A stretch of DNA of 51,545 bases, from contig NXFV01001508.1 in the NCBI GenBank assembly GCA_002803225.1, positions 1-51,545 on the forward strand, read 5' to 3'. The position numbers were made by a program, and so were the translations under genes. Below are positions 1 to 10,374 of the stretch, in pieces. How positions within the stretch are numbered: the stretch's first letter is position 1; each line of letters starts with the position of its first letter. This DNA is from Gamarada debralockiae. Its lineage: Eukaryota; Ascomycota; Leotiomycetes; Helotiales; Hyphodiscaceae. A model generated the notes under the pieces. The model did no database searches and had not been told where the DNA came from. It saw nothing but the letters and a program-made list of their open reading frames with translations.

Positions 1-23
1 CCTTATAACCCCTTAACCCCTAC

Positions 24-526
24 TGTAACAGCTGAGACAGCTGGAGGGCAACAGGAGGGGTCACAGTTTATTAGAGAAGTAGCAGTATAGTAAAGGAGAC
101 AATAGTATTTGTATTTGTAGTAGTTAAAATGGGTTCCGTAGTCCTCGTGTATTCTTGAACTACTAAACTCAAGCTCAGCTCCCTAAGCTATCTAGCTTAC
201 AGAGCATGCATATATATATAGCTTGCAGTCAAGCTTAGAGACAGTTTACGGTCTGTGCTCCGCTCTTACAGCCGCTTACAGCCAAGTCTTGTAGCCGTAT
301 TGCCATTCCTTCAGGATCCATCCTTCAGGTCTTCCTTTAGGGCCTTCCTTCAGGGTCTCCAGACGCGTAGACCTAGGTTCCTATTACACCTACCCTTTGA
401 CTAATATCCTAATTTATTATACTTCTATATTCCAAGATAAATATTATCTAAATTACCCTTTACTTTATTTTCTTCCCTTTATTTTAGTACTATATTTATT
501 TATTTGTTATTTTTTAAGTCGCAACA
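24..526. repeat. Possible solo LTR or LTR remnant
   Basis: This AT-rich segment begins TGTAACAGCTG and ends GTCGCAACA, so it has the TG...CA ends typical of long terminal repeats, at a plausible length of about 500 bp. It contains a TATATATATA stretch near 210 and the short repeat CCTTCAGG near 307-355. No convincing target-site duplication is visible and no gag or pol reading frame follows, so this is only a weak call. It could also be ordinary AT-rich repeat decay. Confidence 0.25.
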
Positions 527-2852
527 ACGACCTTAGGATCCTTACTTGATCGCGAAATACAACCTTTCTGAGAACAGCAGAGTCCTCGCCATACCAAAAT
601 GGAATGACTCCACAGAATAAATATAACAATTCAACATCCTCGACCCAGTTCCATTAACCCTACCCCTAACCCGGCCCGTTTCTCTCTAATCCACCCGAAT
701 TTATTCACTAGCTATAACCCTATATGAGAAGAAACGTCTCAGTATCTCCGCTTCCCATAGCCTCGCCATACATAATATTATGAACGTAAGCTTCCCCTAT
801 CAAGATGAACCCCCTGCCACGCTCTCACTCTCTCTGATAATAAAAGGGGTAATAGCTCCTAAGATAACAACAATATCGCCTTCCTCCGTTCCAGGACTCA
901 TTAAGCAAAGACAGCCCGTTTTTGTCGAAAGAACCTCTTTGCAGCTGCCCTGCAAATATTAACGAAGCCCTGAAGCTCTGTTGACTTATCTAGCTGAGAA
1001 ATTTCAATTCTGCGCCTTGCTGCGAGTGCACATGCAGCTTTCTCGAGGTCAAAGTTCTGATTCAGAATATGACTTCTCCAGACCTTAAAGAGCTTGCCGA
1101 AGGCGTCTGCGTCTGTTCGGTAGGGGTAAGGGTCAGGATTAGAATCGAAAAATTTAGACGAGAATTGGGAGAGAAACAGCTAAAATACTCATTACACGTT
1201 CCTGTATTGTTATACATATGCGGGGGCGGGAGCTACGGTCGATCTAATGCGGGGTGCATTAGGCTGTATTTCTCGATTTGGCGAAAATCCAGGGGTTCTG
1301 CCACAGCTACGCGCTTCTGAATCGAAGTTTTTTTCTAGTCCTTTTCCAATGCCTTCTAATACAGCTAATTATAAGAATAATAAAAAGACTAAATAATATA
1401 AATGCTATGACTATAAGCATATAAATATTTTTTACTTTTTCTAGTTTTATAACGGAATTGGGTGACTTGGAAGCTTATTTAATTTGTATGAGAGACCTAG
1501 AAAAGGCGCTAACCGAATCGAGGTTGGTTTCTAGTCTAGAACGACCATTCAAAGAGCTGTTTGCTTCTTTATATTTCGTTTCTGAGGTAAGATAACTTTG
1601 TCTAACCAACTTTATAACGAGTTGATGTTGATATGTTTACGTAGTAGAGTTGAATGATTGAAGTTATACAGGAATTGATGGCTGACAGACACTGAAAAAT
1701 TGATTGAGCAGCAGACAGCAAAGTGATCTTGCGACGACTAGAGTTTCACTCTTTTCGTATCTGCTTTCAACAACTCTTCGCCTGCGAAATGCCGCGAGGG
1801 GGTGATCATGATTCTGGGAGCACATTTGAATGAAGTGCATCCCCAAACAACTTGTCCGGGCGAGGTGCCACTTCGATCAGGGAAGCATGGCGATCTTCGG
1901 AGAGTTTGCTGGGATTCTTCCGTGCCTCGTAGGAGAGAACGTCGGCGAGGGGTCGCGTTGCTGGATTGAGAGACCAAAGGCCGTAGGAAAGAAGCAATCT
2001 CAGCGATCGATATTTCAAATCCCAACTGCGTCGGCCGTAGAAGGTAGTTCGGAAGAGAGAGTCGAGGCCGATGAGTGGGAACTGAATAGAGAAGAGACCG
2101 ATGGAATAGTGCCAATCGCGTGGTATTCTCGTATGTCGGCGATGTTGTTTGCCAGGCTTTGATTGAAGTCACGGAGGGGTATTTTGCCTTAACCATGTTG
2201 GAAGGAGGTTATAATCTGGCCTCTGAATATGGGATGAGAGTTTGTCCCTCTTGATCTGCTAAGTCTGTTTGGAGATTGAAATTGTTGTGGGGGGCCCGTG
2301 CGAAGGATGTCCAAATTACCCCGGGACAGATCATCAGTTTCACGAATTTTTGCAGAAACGATCGATTGAGGAGGCTGTCTTCCACTTTCGATGAACAGAA
2401 AAATGATTGCAGTCTCCGCGGCCTCCAGTGGTGACGGTGACATCGAAGGAAGCAGCTACCTCTCGGTTCAGAATTCTGAAGTTTCAGGATCGTGAATCGA
2501 TTTCACGCAATTAGGATTGCATGCCTTATGATGTTTAATGAAAGAGGTTTTCTGATCGTGGCAAAGTATGAAGCACTTCATCGTTAAGAACAAAATACTT
2601 CGCAGCCATCCCCTGGCCTCGAACACCTTACAATTTTGATATCGGACAAATGCCGCGACGTCCAGAGAAGCCCTCCAGAACACCAAACGAATGAAAGCGC
2701 CCATTGAGTCCTGTTCAACCCTCCTCAACTCATTTCAGCTTCGAGTCCGGCCCCGCAGCCCCAGCCTTTCTGTCGCAATTTATAAATATCTACACAGAAT
2801 CGAATCATCTAAATACTCTCCACTTCAATTTCTCAAAGTCCTTCCATACCCG
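527..2852. other. Gene-poor stretch, no supported gene
   Basis: I find no convincing coding exon here. Open frames of 60-152 codons occur on both strands around 1.7-2.7 kb, but they overlap each other and have unconserved-looking composition. The part from about 1320 to 1640 is AT-rich and resembles decayed repeat DNA. Confidence 0.4.
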
Positions 2853-3915
2853 TCAAAGACGAAAGCGAAGTGAAGCTGTCGTTGCTGGTCCGACTTTCGA
2901 AACGACCCGATAAATATCGAGGCCGTCGCTGTCTTGACCCGGGTTGGCAGTCTCATACTCGAGGAACTTAACGAGTTTGTAGAAACCAGCGGCGAGAAGT
3001 GAACCCATCACTGGTCCGGCCCAGTATATCCAGTGATAAGTTGTGAACTCTCTGAGTACGACCGCTGGGCCCAAGGTCCGTGCCGGATTGAGAGATGCTC
3101 CGGTGAAATTGACTCCTGCAGATAAGTGAGTTCGAGTTCAATGGCTCAAGTTACGGAGAAATGGTTTACTTACCGATGATATGTGCGAGAAATAATGCCG
3201 TCCCAATGCCGAGTGGAGCAATGAATGTGGCTCGATGCTTCTCCACGGCAAGCATGAGGATCGTGAAGATCAACTCAGCAGTCAACATCATCTCAATGAA
3301 GAGACCTTGAGCCACTGAAGTCCCCGATCCCAAATTTGTTTGTACGTTCAAAGCTCCAGGAAAGAGTCCGGATACCAGAATTGATGCAGCGATTCCGGAT
3401 GTCAATTGAATGGGAATCAGTAGGAAGGCCCTGATCCAGGGTACCCCTCCCGCAAGGCAGAGCCCAAGAGTAACCTAATACAACGTCAGCGGAGGAGTTT
3501 GGACTTGGAATTTTGTTCATACAGCTGGGTTGAACATCCCGCCACTGATTCGAAAGAACAACCAAACATTCACAGCGAGACTCGCCCCAAACCCGAAACT
3601 GATATAAAGTATCTGTAGCAGACTCGGTCCAGCTTCAACCCCAATTTGAGCCAGTCTATCAGGCTTGCTGTTGGCAATTTGAACGGTCGTGAAAGCGAAA
3701 AACAAGAACATAAACGTTCCAATAAACTCTCCAATCATTGTTATTCCGTGATTGCGTATCTCATCATTCATCCAGGATAGAGAATCACTTCTCCTCCTCG
3801 GGCCCACATCGTACTTTTCGAAGGCGGGCGGGCGATATGTTGGAAGAAGTGGAGGTGATCGTGGGTCAACGAAGTCGCCCCTGAACATACTTGGATAAGT
3901 GATCGGAACAGGCAT
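2853..3915 (-). CDS. Orthodox aquaporin (MIP family water channel)
   Basis: Three exons, complement(join(2853..3115,3174..3474,3523..3915)), give 318 residues. Both introns are GT-AG (48 and 58 bp) and keep the frame. The protein has a polar N-terminal tail of about 60 residues and then the MIP six-helix fold. The first NPA is at residues 129-131 (GGMFNPAVTLG) and the second at 241-243 (GASLNPARTLGP). The aromatic/arginine filter positions read Phe near 109, His 229 and Arg 244, as in water-selective AQY/AQP1-type channels rather than aquaglyceroporins. The segment LMLAVEKHRATFIAP is typical of AQP loops. Expected role: water, possibly peroxide or CO2, movement across the plasma membrane. The ATG at 3915 is the first in a frame that splices cleanly. 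Substrate specificity is inferred from the filter residues only. Confidence 0.9.
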
Positions 3916-4254
3916 TTTGGCAGAATTATAAAGTGGAAGAGAGATGGAAGGCCTGTCCTAGATGTATATTAAGAGGCAAGTACCCACTTCTTCCCCTCTG
4001 AACCCACAGTTCTGCATGACTTTCAAGAGACCGCCATCATGCTTCCTCCATTGCTCAGTAGCAACGGGCCAACTGCAGTTCATTCATGCAGTCTCCAGAT
4101 ATCCGCCTATGATGGGCCCGCAGAGTGAAGTTAGAGTTGCGCACGGCTCGATGACGAACCATGTCAGACTTTGTTCCATGTCTGGATAACGTACTTCACT
4201 TCTCGGACATTTTCTGCAGCATCCAAAATTTGACTTTCAATAACCGAGCCGATA
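3916..4254. other. Upstream region of the aquaporin gene
   Basis: This short gap lies between the aquaporin start and the MITE at 4255. No clear TATA box or reading frame is seen. It presumably holds the aquaporin promoter. Confidence 0.3.
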
Positions 4255-4496
4255 CTCGTGTTCCCCGGACAAAGACCCACCCGCCAAAACGACGTGAGGA
4301 ACATTAAAAACCGAGTAGATATTGAAACCTAGAATAAGCTATTAAGAGGCCGTTGAGCTAGCCAATAATTATCTGGAATTTGTTCTTTACTATTATATTT
4401 AAATTGTAGTTTTTTTCTTGATTTTTTTTCCGAGCACAGTTATAGGTGAAAACTATGGGTCGTTTTGACGGGTGGGTCTTTGTCCGGGGAAACGAG
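4255..4496. mobile_element. MITE with long terminal inverted repeats and TA target duplication
   Basis: The ends are near-perfect inverted repeats of about 40 bp. The left arm is 4255-4293, starting CTCGTGTTCCCCGGACAAAG. The right arm is its reverse complement, 4459-4496, ending CTTTGTCCGGGGAAACGAG. The arms differ by one indel and about one substitution. The element is flanked on both sides by TA (4253-4254 and 4497-4498), the duplication left by Tc1/mariner transposases. The 242-bp body has an AT-rich core and no coding capacity, so it must have been moved in trans. The near-identity of the arms suggests a fairly recent insertion about 340 bp upstream of the aquaporin start. Confidence 0.85.
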
Positions 4497-5075
4497 TATA
4501 TGGAATGTTGAGGAGGATGTCCCTGTCACAAGTGTCAGAATCGACAGCAGTCTGTGAATTGGCAAGAAGGGCAATCATGCTTGGCCTTATCTTGCCGAGA
4601 GGAAGCTTGGATGTGGGATTGGGACGAATTGGGAGTGGCGAAACGCGCAAGGACCCTCGGGGGGGGAGGGGAAGGCGAGGCGAAGTCACAGAGTTGTGAA
4701 ACGAAAGCTGTGGGCGAGAACAGAGAACTTGCGCAAATAAATTACTTGATTCCAACTGGGAATAGAAACATGGGAATTTCAGAATCCGGTTCAAATATAA
4801 GAACAGAAAGATAAAGTTGTCTTCCAGGCGTTGTTGGGTTTGAGGCATTTGGGAAGTCCTGCAGACCTTGCTGCCGAACATTCACGCAGATGGAAGAATT
4901 AAGGTTTCGCAAGCAACCTTTCCCTTTTGACTGCTGACTTTCTTTTTTCCCGCTTGGACAATGCACGGGGCATATCTTGGCTGAAGATACTTCGACTGAA
5001 CAGAGTTCTGTAGTCAGTGCATGGACATACAGGAGAACTAGGTTTTCGGGAGCCCGAAAGATATGTACTGAACTG
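4497..5075. other. Intergenic, no gene seen
   Basis: Open frames on both strands overlap each other and lack splice-consistent extensions. The segment holds a G-rich run (4660-4680) and nothing else recognisable. Confidence 0.35.
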
Positions 5076-6142
5076 TCACTTCGAGGGATAGACAGCGTAC
5101 CACATCTGAGTTGCACCTTCAAGGCACTGGATAAGCCCGAAAAGGAGCGTCAATCTAGCCCCAAACAGAACTAGTCTGTAGTTATCGAACATTTCGCCTC
5201 GTATCCAGTTTTCCGTACACATTGGTCTGGCCACTTTGATAACTTCCGCAAGTATAGCCAGACGATCATGCCAATAGTTGAAGTTGTCAAATTCTCGGTC
5301 GATGGAAGTCCAAATTCCACATTCCAAAGCCATTTTGTCGATGAACTGGAGTCCTTCACATATCCTTCTTTCTTGCTGTTCTTCAGCCACCTCTTCACTT
5401 CGTAGCTCCGCACTGTACGAGATTGCGAGGTGCGGATGGTCTTGTCGATGAGATCAGGTGACAAGATGCCACTTTGCGAAACGCCAGTAATTTCCGTACG
5501 CGGAGAGGTTGACTATCAAGCATCAATGTTTTCCAAGTCTGAAAGTGGAAGGATTTCATAGCACTTACTCTGTAGTAGAGTCTAAGGATATTTGATGAAA
5601 TCTAAGAAACGAAGCATGATAGAAAATCTCTGTTGCGGTATCTTCGCTGCGCAAGCGCAAATGGTAGGCGAAATTGTCAGTCCAAAGAATCCGGATGTCA
5701 TAGCTTCCTTCGAGACTGAGAGCGTTGATAGCTCTGTCAATCCTGGATGTTCTCCGAGATCCACGTGTCGAAGGCTGCTGAGTGACAAACAACTCGGATT
5801 TGAGGATACGGCAGAGATCTCCACTCGTCCATCTAAGATCGTTGCCGCCAAATTGGCAGTAAAACCCACTGACATGCCTTCCAGCTGGTATCATAACTAT
5901 AAAAGATGTAAGATTACTACGAGATTGATTGAATCTTCGATAATACGGTCCACTCCCTCGAGATCCTCTCTAATCCGCGCAAAGAATGTGGCTTCGAGAT
6001 ACTCTCTTGTTGCATAGGGTGGTTGTCTGAGAACGGCTACAAGGTTGGATATTTCGCAATGACTCTGCGTCAAACTACACAGTCTGCTTGCTTTCACGGC
6101 TTGCTCATATAACAGAAGTAAGCTTCCCCGAGTCACAGCTTT
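5076..6142 (-). CDS. Uncharacterised fungal protein with C-terminal membrane segment (5' end unresolved)
   Basis: The frames join as complement(join(5076..5412,5569..5896,5947..about 6142)), with GT-AG introns of 50 and about 156 bp that keep phase. The middle exon reads RILWTDNFAYHLRLRSEDT and then IFYHASFLRFH. The last exon reads FDNFNYWHDRLAILAEVI, and its end carries a hydrophobic stretch, LVLFGARLTLLFGLIQCLEG. From memory of the family, this order (LWTDNLADHL-like, IFHHASFL-like, FxFWxDRLxILK-like, then a C-terminal membrane helix) marks a large, functionally uncharacterised family of filamentous ascomycetes. Identical frame context across three exons argues that it is a real gene. No ATG is present in the first exon shown, so at least one more 5' exon must lie upstream, perhaps using the ATG at 6377 or an internal ATG. 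The function is unknown. Confidence 0.55.
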
Positions 6143-7312
6143 TCAAAGCCCTGGTTTTGAAATTTCGGAACACAATCGAAGATCGTATTTAAGATCGATC
6201 GATGCCTTCACATCGGACGTGAGGGGAAGTCAAGTGAAATCGAAACCCGAATGGTGGACAACTGAATGACTCGCTGGTCCATCCCGAAGCGTCGAAGTGA
6301 TGGGAAGACTGAAACTCCATGATCTCAAATCTTCTGAACCATTGCATGGGTAGCCTTCCCAATGATACTTGCGACATGGCAGTCTCACTCCCTCACCTGC
6401 TTTTGAAGCGAAAGCAGAGACATGGCTTCCACTGGTATATCTTAGGAAGGACTATATCTTTCTTTCCTCCTCTTCATCCACATTGTTGTCGCCGTTCAGA
6501 TTGTCACTGTCGTTCAGATTTTCGTCGTTGTTCAGATACTTCTCCGCTTTCCGCTCCTCACAGAATACTCGACTCCGTCATTTACTAAGAGAAGCTGCTA
6601 CGTTACAGGCTCTTCCGACATTAGAATCGAATTTCTCCCGCTTCTGTTCGGCTTCTTCCTTCAGATGGAAAGCTGTGACGCAAAGGGGTGGGGACAGAGC
6701 AACTCCACTTCAGATACAGGACCAGCGCCTGACCGGAACAGACCTAGCAACGAATCCCTCGTAGCATGAATGATCCACATTGCTCGAGAACACCGCCGCG
6801 CTCAAGATGGTTCTTGCAGCCTATTCACAGCCTCTCTTTCCCCTATCAATTTTCTAGTTTCCTGGCACGCGGACGCCTCATAGCTTCCAGTTCTTCACCA
6901 CAATATTCCTTCCTTCAAAGGGCATCAAAGCTCCTTTCGATAAGAACCCCAAGGCGGAAATCCGACAAAAGCTCTCCTTTTGAAAGACCAGTCCAGCAAA
7001 TCATGGTAACACCACAACCAGACCCTCTCGTATTTGGAGGAACCTGATCCCGACGCAAATCCCCCACCCCAACCAGGTGCACCAAAAGCCGCGTCGAAGC
7101 GGCCTCTGAAGAAAATCTGGAGAGCAGCAGATGGCAGCCCTAGACCTGCTGATTGGAGAAAGCATAAAGGCATCTCCTCATTCCTTCTTCTCTGCTTCGC
7201 ATCCTTCCAAGTCTCTAAACCCCACATCCCTTATATTCATCCTTCCTCCCTTCCAACTTCGATCAGAGGCCTTGGGTGAAGTTCGACAAGCACAAAAGCT
7301 AACACACCATAG
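6143..7312. other. Gene-poor stretch, no supported gene
   Basis: Several overlapping open frames occur on the plus strand (6.3-7.3 kb), rich in Ser, Pro and Arg. They look like pyrimidine-rich leader or promoter DNA rather than coding sequence. A first exon for the minus-strand gene at 5076-6142 may lie near 6190-6377. Confidence 0.3.
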
Positions 7313-7541
7313 GCAACGTCCGCGGCCTAGCCCGACGAAAGGCGAAAAGAACCCCATGAAATACGGCTTCGACATCGATGATTCGATTCAAGTATATCCG
7401 AAGACGATGAACTTGCAGCCGCTACTACTAATGAATGCACCAAAGGAGCCGAAGCCGAAGGAGAAGGGGGCCAAAGGGCCGAAGATGTCTTTGAAGGAGA
7501 GGTTGGGGATTAAGGAGGATAAAATATGCGAGATCATGTGA
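7313..7541 (+). CDS. Candidate last exon of a small lysine-rich protein
   Basis: A classic intron end (GCTAACACACCATAG) finishes at 7312 and is followed by an open frame that reads to the stop at 7541. The product is basic and ends in a Lys/Pro-rich segment (PKEPKPKEKGAKGPK) followed by SLKERLGIKEDKICEIM. The upstream exons cannot be placed with confidence. A frame starting at ATG 7131 runs through without splicing, but its first half is poorly protein-like. No family is recognised. It may be a small conserved fungal gene or a chance frame. Confidence 0.28.
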
Positions 7542-10374
7542 TGTTCGATTTGGTGGTGAGAGGTTGAGAAGTGGTGGAGGGAGGGATTGAAAGACGTTGA
7601 TCTTTCTTTTGAGGATAACGGGTGTGTATAAATAGGACATGGAATTCTATCATGAAGGCGATTGCCTTGAGTTGAGCCTTGTCAATGAATGTGGCTTGCT
7701 TGGTTCATGTCCCTAAGATGCTTCCTTTGTATCACTATGAGTGAGTATATATTGTTCAACAATAGCTACTGAGCTCAAGGCGACGCTTACTCTGGGTTTA
7801 TATTATTTGACCATGGGACCTCTTGCCACTGACAGAGTTTGGAGCCATTTCCAGGCTTCCCCCATTTTCAAGAGTATTTGCTGGCTGCAGGTTCTTGTCT
7901 GTGCTGTTCCTCGAACTTCCAAAAAGCCTGCGGAATGGAAACACCAATCGCGAATTTACTGCAGAACACTTTCTCGGCAGCGTTGCACAGAATAACTTCG
8001 AACAAAGACTCCAAAGTTGCACGTTGGGTGATCTCATGGTAACTTTCCCACCCGACACTTCCCACCCACTAGGGTCAGGTTGATATTTTCGTCATTTCTG
8101 CTTCCGTTGTCGCAACACTTATCCTTTTCGCCTCTCAAGTGAGAATCCACTGTCAGCTGCAACAATACCACACAGTAGTGTGATCAGAAAAGTCAGGGGT
8201 ACGAATCGGTGAATGGCTGTCCTAAATGCAAGCTTGATAATTGCCGAGGTCGCTACTGATGGTAGAAAGGCCCAATCAATCGAATCAGTTGATCGACATC
8301 GTTGTTGCCTCAGCTACAGAAGGGAGCCTTTGGCTTTAAGTATCTTTGCAGCAAGAAAACCAGTCTTCACGTGACTGACAGTCCGATAAACCAGATACTT
8401 CTCGATCTTCGACTTGAACTGAGCATTTATATGTGGTGAAGCCACTCTCAGGATTTGCACGTCTCTCCTCAATGTTCATCCTCACAACCGTGCAGACCTT
8501 CCGAGGCACTCACGTCATACACACTCTCCCCACCGCCTCTCTCCTCTCCCATTGTCCTCACCCTGGACACTATCTTCAACTTCCACCACCTCCATTTCAG
8601 GAGCATTACTCCGTTCTACCCTCTCAATCGGCTCCACCGGCGGTTGCAGAAAATCCTTCTCCGCGAAGGCCGTTTGCGGAGCTGATAGCCTGAAGAAGCC
8701 GGATCACTGGACGAACTTTCCATAGCTCGTTGGAAGCCGATTATATAAGTGAAATGGTCAGAGACATATTCACGAGAGAGAGGTGAGAAGATAGAAAGAC
8801 ATATTTGAGTTGCTGAGAAAATTTGAGTGATTGAAGAATGTCATTCTTTCCATCCGTGAATGAAATCTTGGAAATCATAGGTGAGTGATTGAGAAACATC
8901 AAGGAATAAAAAACATCCTTGGCCCAAAGACTCGTCTATTCACTCGGGACTTTGAGGTTTAAAACACAGCCCCCCCCTTTTTTTTATCAGTTCCCAAAAG
9001 CACCAATCCATGCTGCTGCTGGTTCCCCTCAATGCCCAGCTCTCGGACTTTCCAGCCTATATCAAATACGAAGAGTACGCATATGGCCACTAGGAAGTTT
9101 GCTTGACGTGACTTATTTGAAAAGGACGAGGGTGAGGATGAGGAGATATTCAAACAATGTTGCTGTTGAGCCTGCAACTGTCGGACACGGAACTTCTTAT
9201 TCCACCTTCTATCGCTGTCAAAGAAGGGGGGGCGGGGGGCAGCTGCCGTAATAGGTACCCGAAACCGCCAGAGATGTACAGAATTATCTTCACTGGTGAT
9301 CTTGGTGTTACAGGTATCTCTAGTACTAATCAGGTTGTTTCGGCCCTGTGTAACATATTTGGATGATGACAGGAAAGAATCAACAAAACAAAATATATAT
9401 ATATATTATTTACTACTCAACAACAAAGTAATCAACAACATGCTTACCTCAACACCTTCCACCCCAACCTGGCCTGACATTCCTACGGAGGAGCACCCAG
9501 ACAACACTGACACAGGCCAGAACCGCCTGAAACATCGCCTAGAACTTTGGCGAAGAGCCACAACTCCCACTCCCAAACACTCGTCTTAATCGCCAAAACA
9601 TTTGAACTATTGTTGTTGAAGGAGACCGAGGATGCATTGGGCTGTATATATACTAATGCATGCCCTTGGCTTACAAAACAGTGAATCTTCTCCAGCACCT
9701 GCTGTGAATGCCCCAAACACATTCACTCACTGGAAGTGGCCAACATCCACACAGGCAACCAAAGCGCTGCGCAACGTATTTTGACTAGAGATTGATTTTA
9801 AGCCATGCCCGCCCATTTATTTTTATCTATCAACAATATTCATAACCTCCCACCCATTCTTCCATTCGTATGCTTGCCCTCCGCCTCCGCCCATTCCATC
9901 CATGTAATCCCCAACCAACCTCGTTCCAACACCTACCAACACCCTCATACCCTGCTCAAAACACCTAGCAAAGCCCCTCCAGCCAGCAAATATACACTCT
10001 CTCCACCCACCCATCCACCAACATAGTAAAGGCAAACCAAACTACCGATCATATTCATCATGAAATTTGTTGTACCAGGAAAGAAAAAAAGTGCCACTCT
10101 TGTCATATCTCATAAATGAAACTCGGTCGAACGTAAAAGGAAAAGAATAAAACGCTATTGTGTGCAGGCTATGAAAGCAAATAAATGCTCGATGGCCATG
10201 AAACTTGCTTGCATATTTCATCGAAGAGAATTTTGACGCCGAAATAAAGAGTCCAACAGATGGAAATTGATAATCGCACAATAAATGATATTAAAGTGGC
10301 TGTCGAAGAGTGGTGTTTATTGGAAGCCGAGGAGTTGAATCGAGGATGTTTCGTGAAGGTTGGGAAAAGGCGGA
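7542..10374. other. Long intergenic stretch, no supported gene
   Basis: Frames here are short, on both strands, and not protein-like. Simple-sequence tracts occur (C/T run near 8968-8985, ATATATATATAT near 9398). The right-hand 600 bp presumably include the 3' untranslated region of the medA-like gene, which ends at 10375. Confidence 0.35.

Noticed and set aside
658..686. Telomere-like CCCTACCCCTAACCC string
   Set aside because: Only about two degenerate units, inside unique sequence and not at an end. Probably chance.
1738..2196. A 152-codon minus-strand frame and a 110-codon plus-strand frame over the same bases
   Set aside because: Both are open by chance in the same stretch. Neither has protein-like composition or a family resemblance.
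5170..5470. Frameshift in the gene at 5076-6142
   Set aside because: A first reading seemed to need a frame break, but an intron with the acceptor GTACAG (ending 5413) joins the exons in phase, so no lesion is required.
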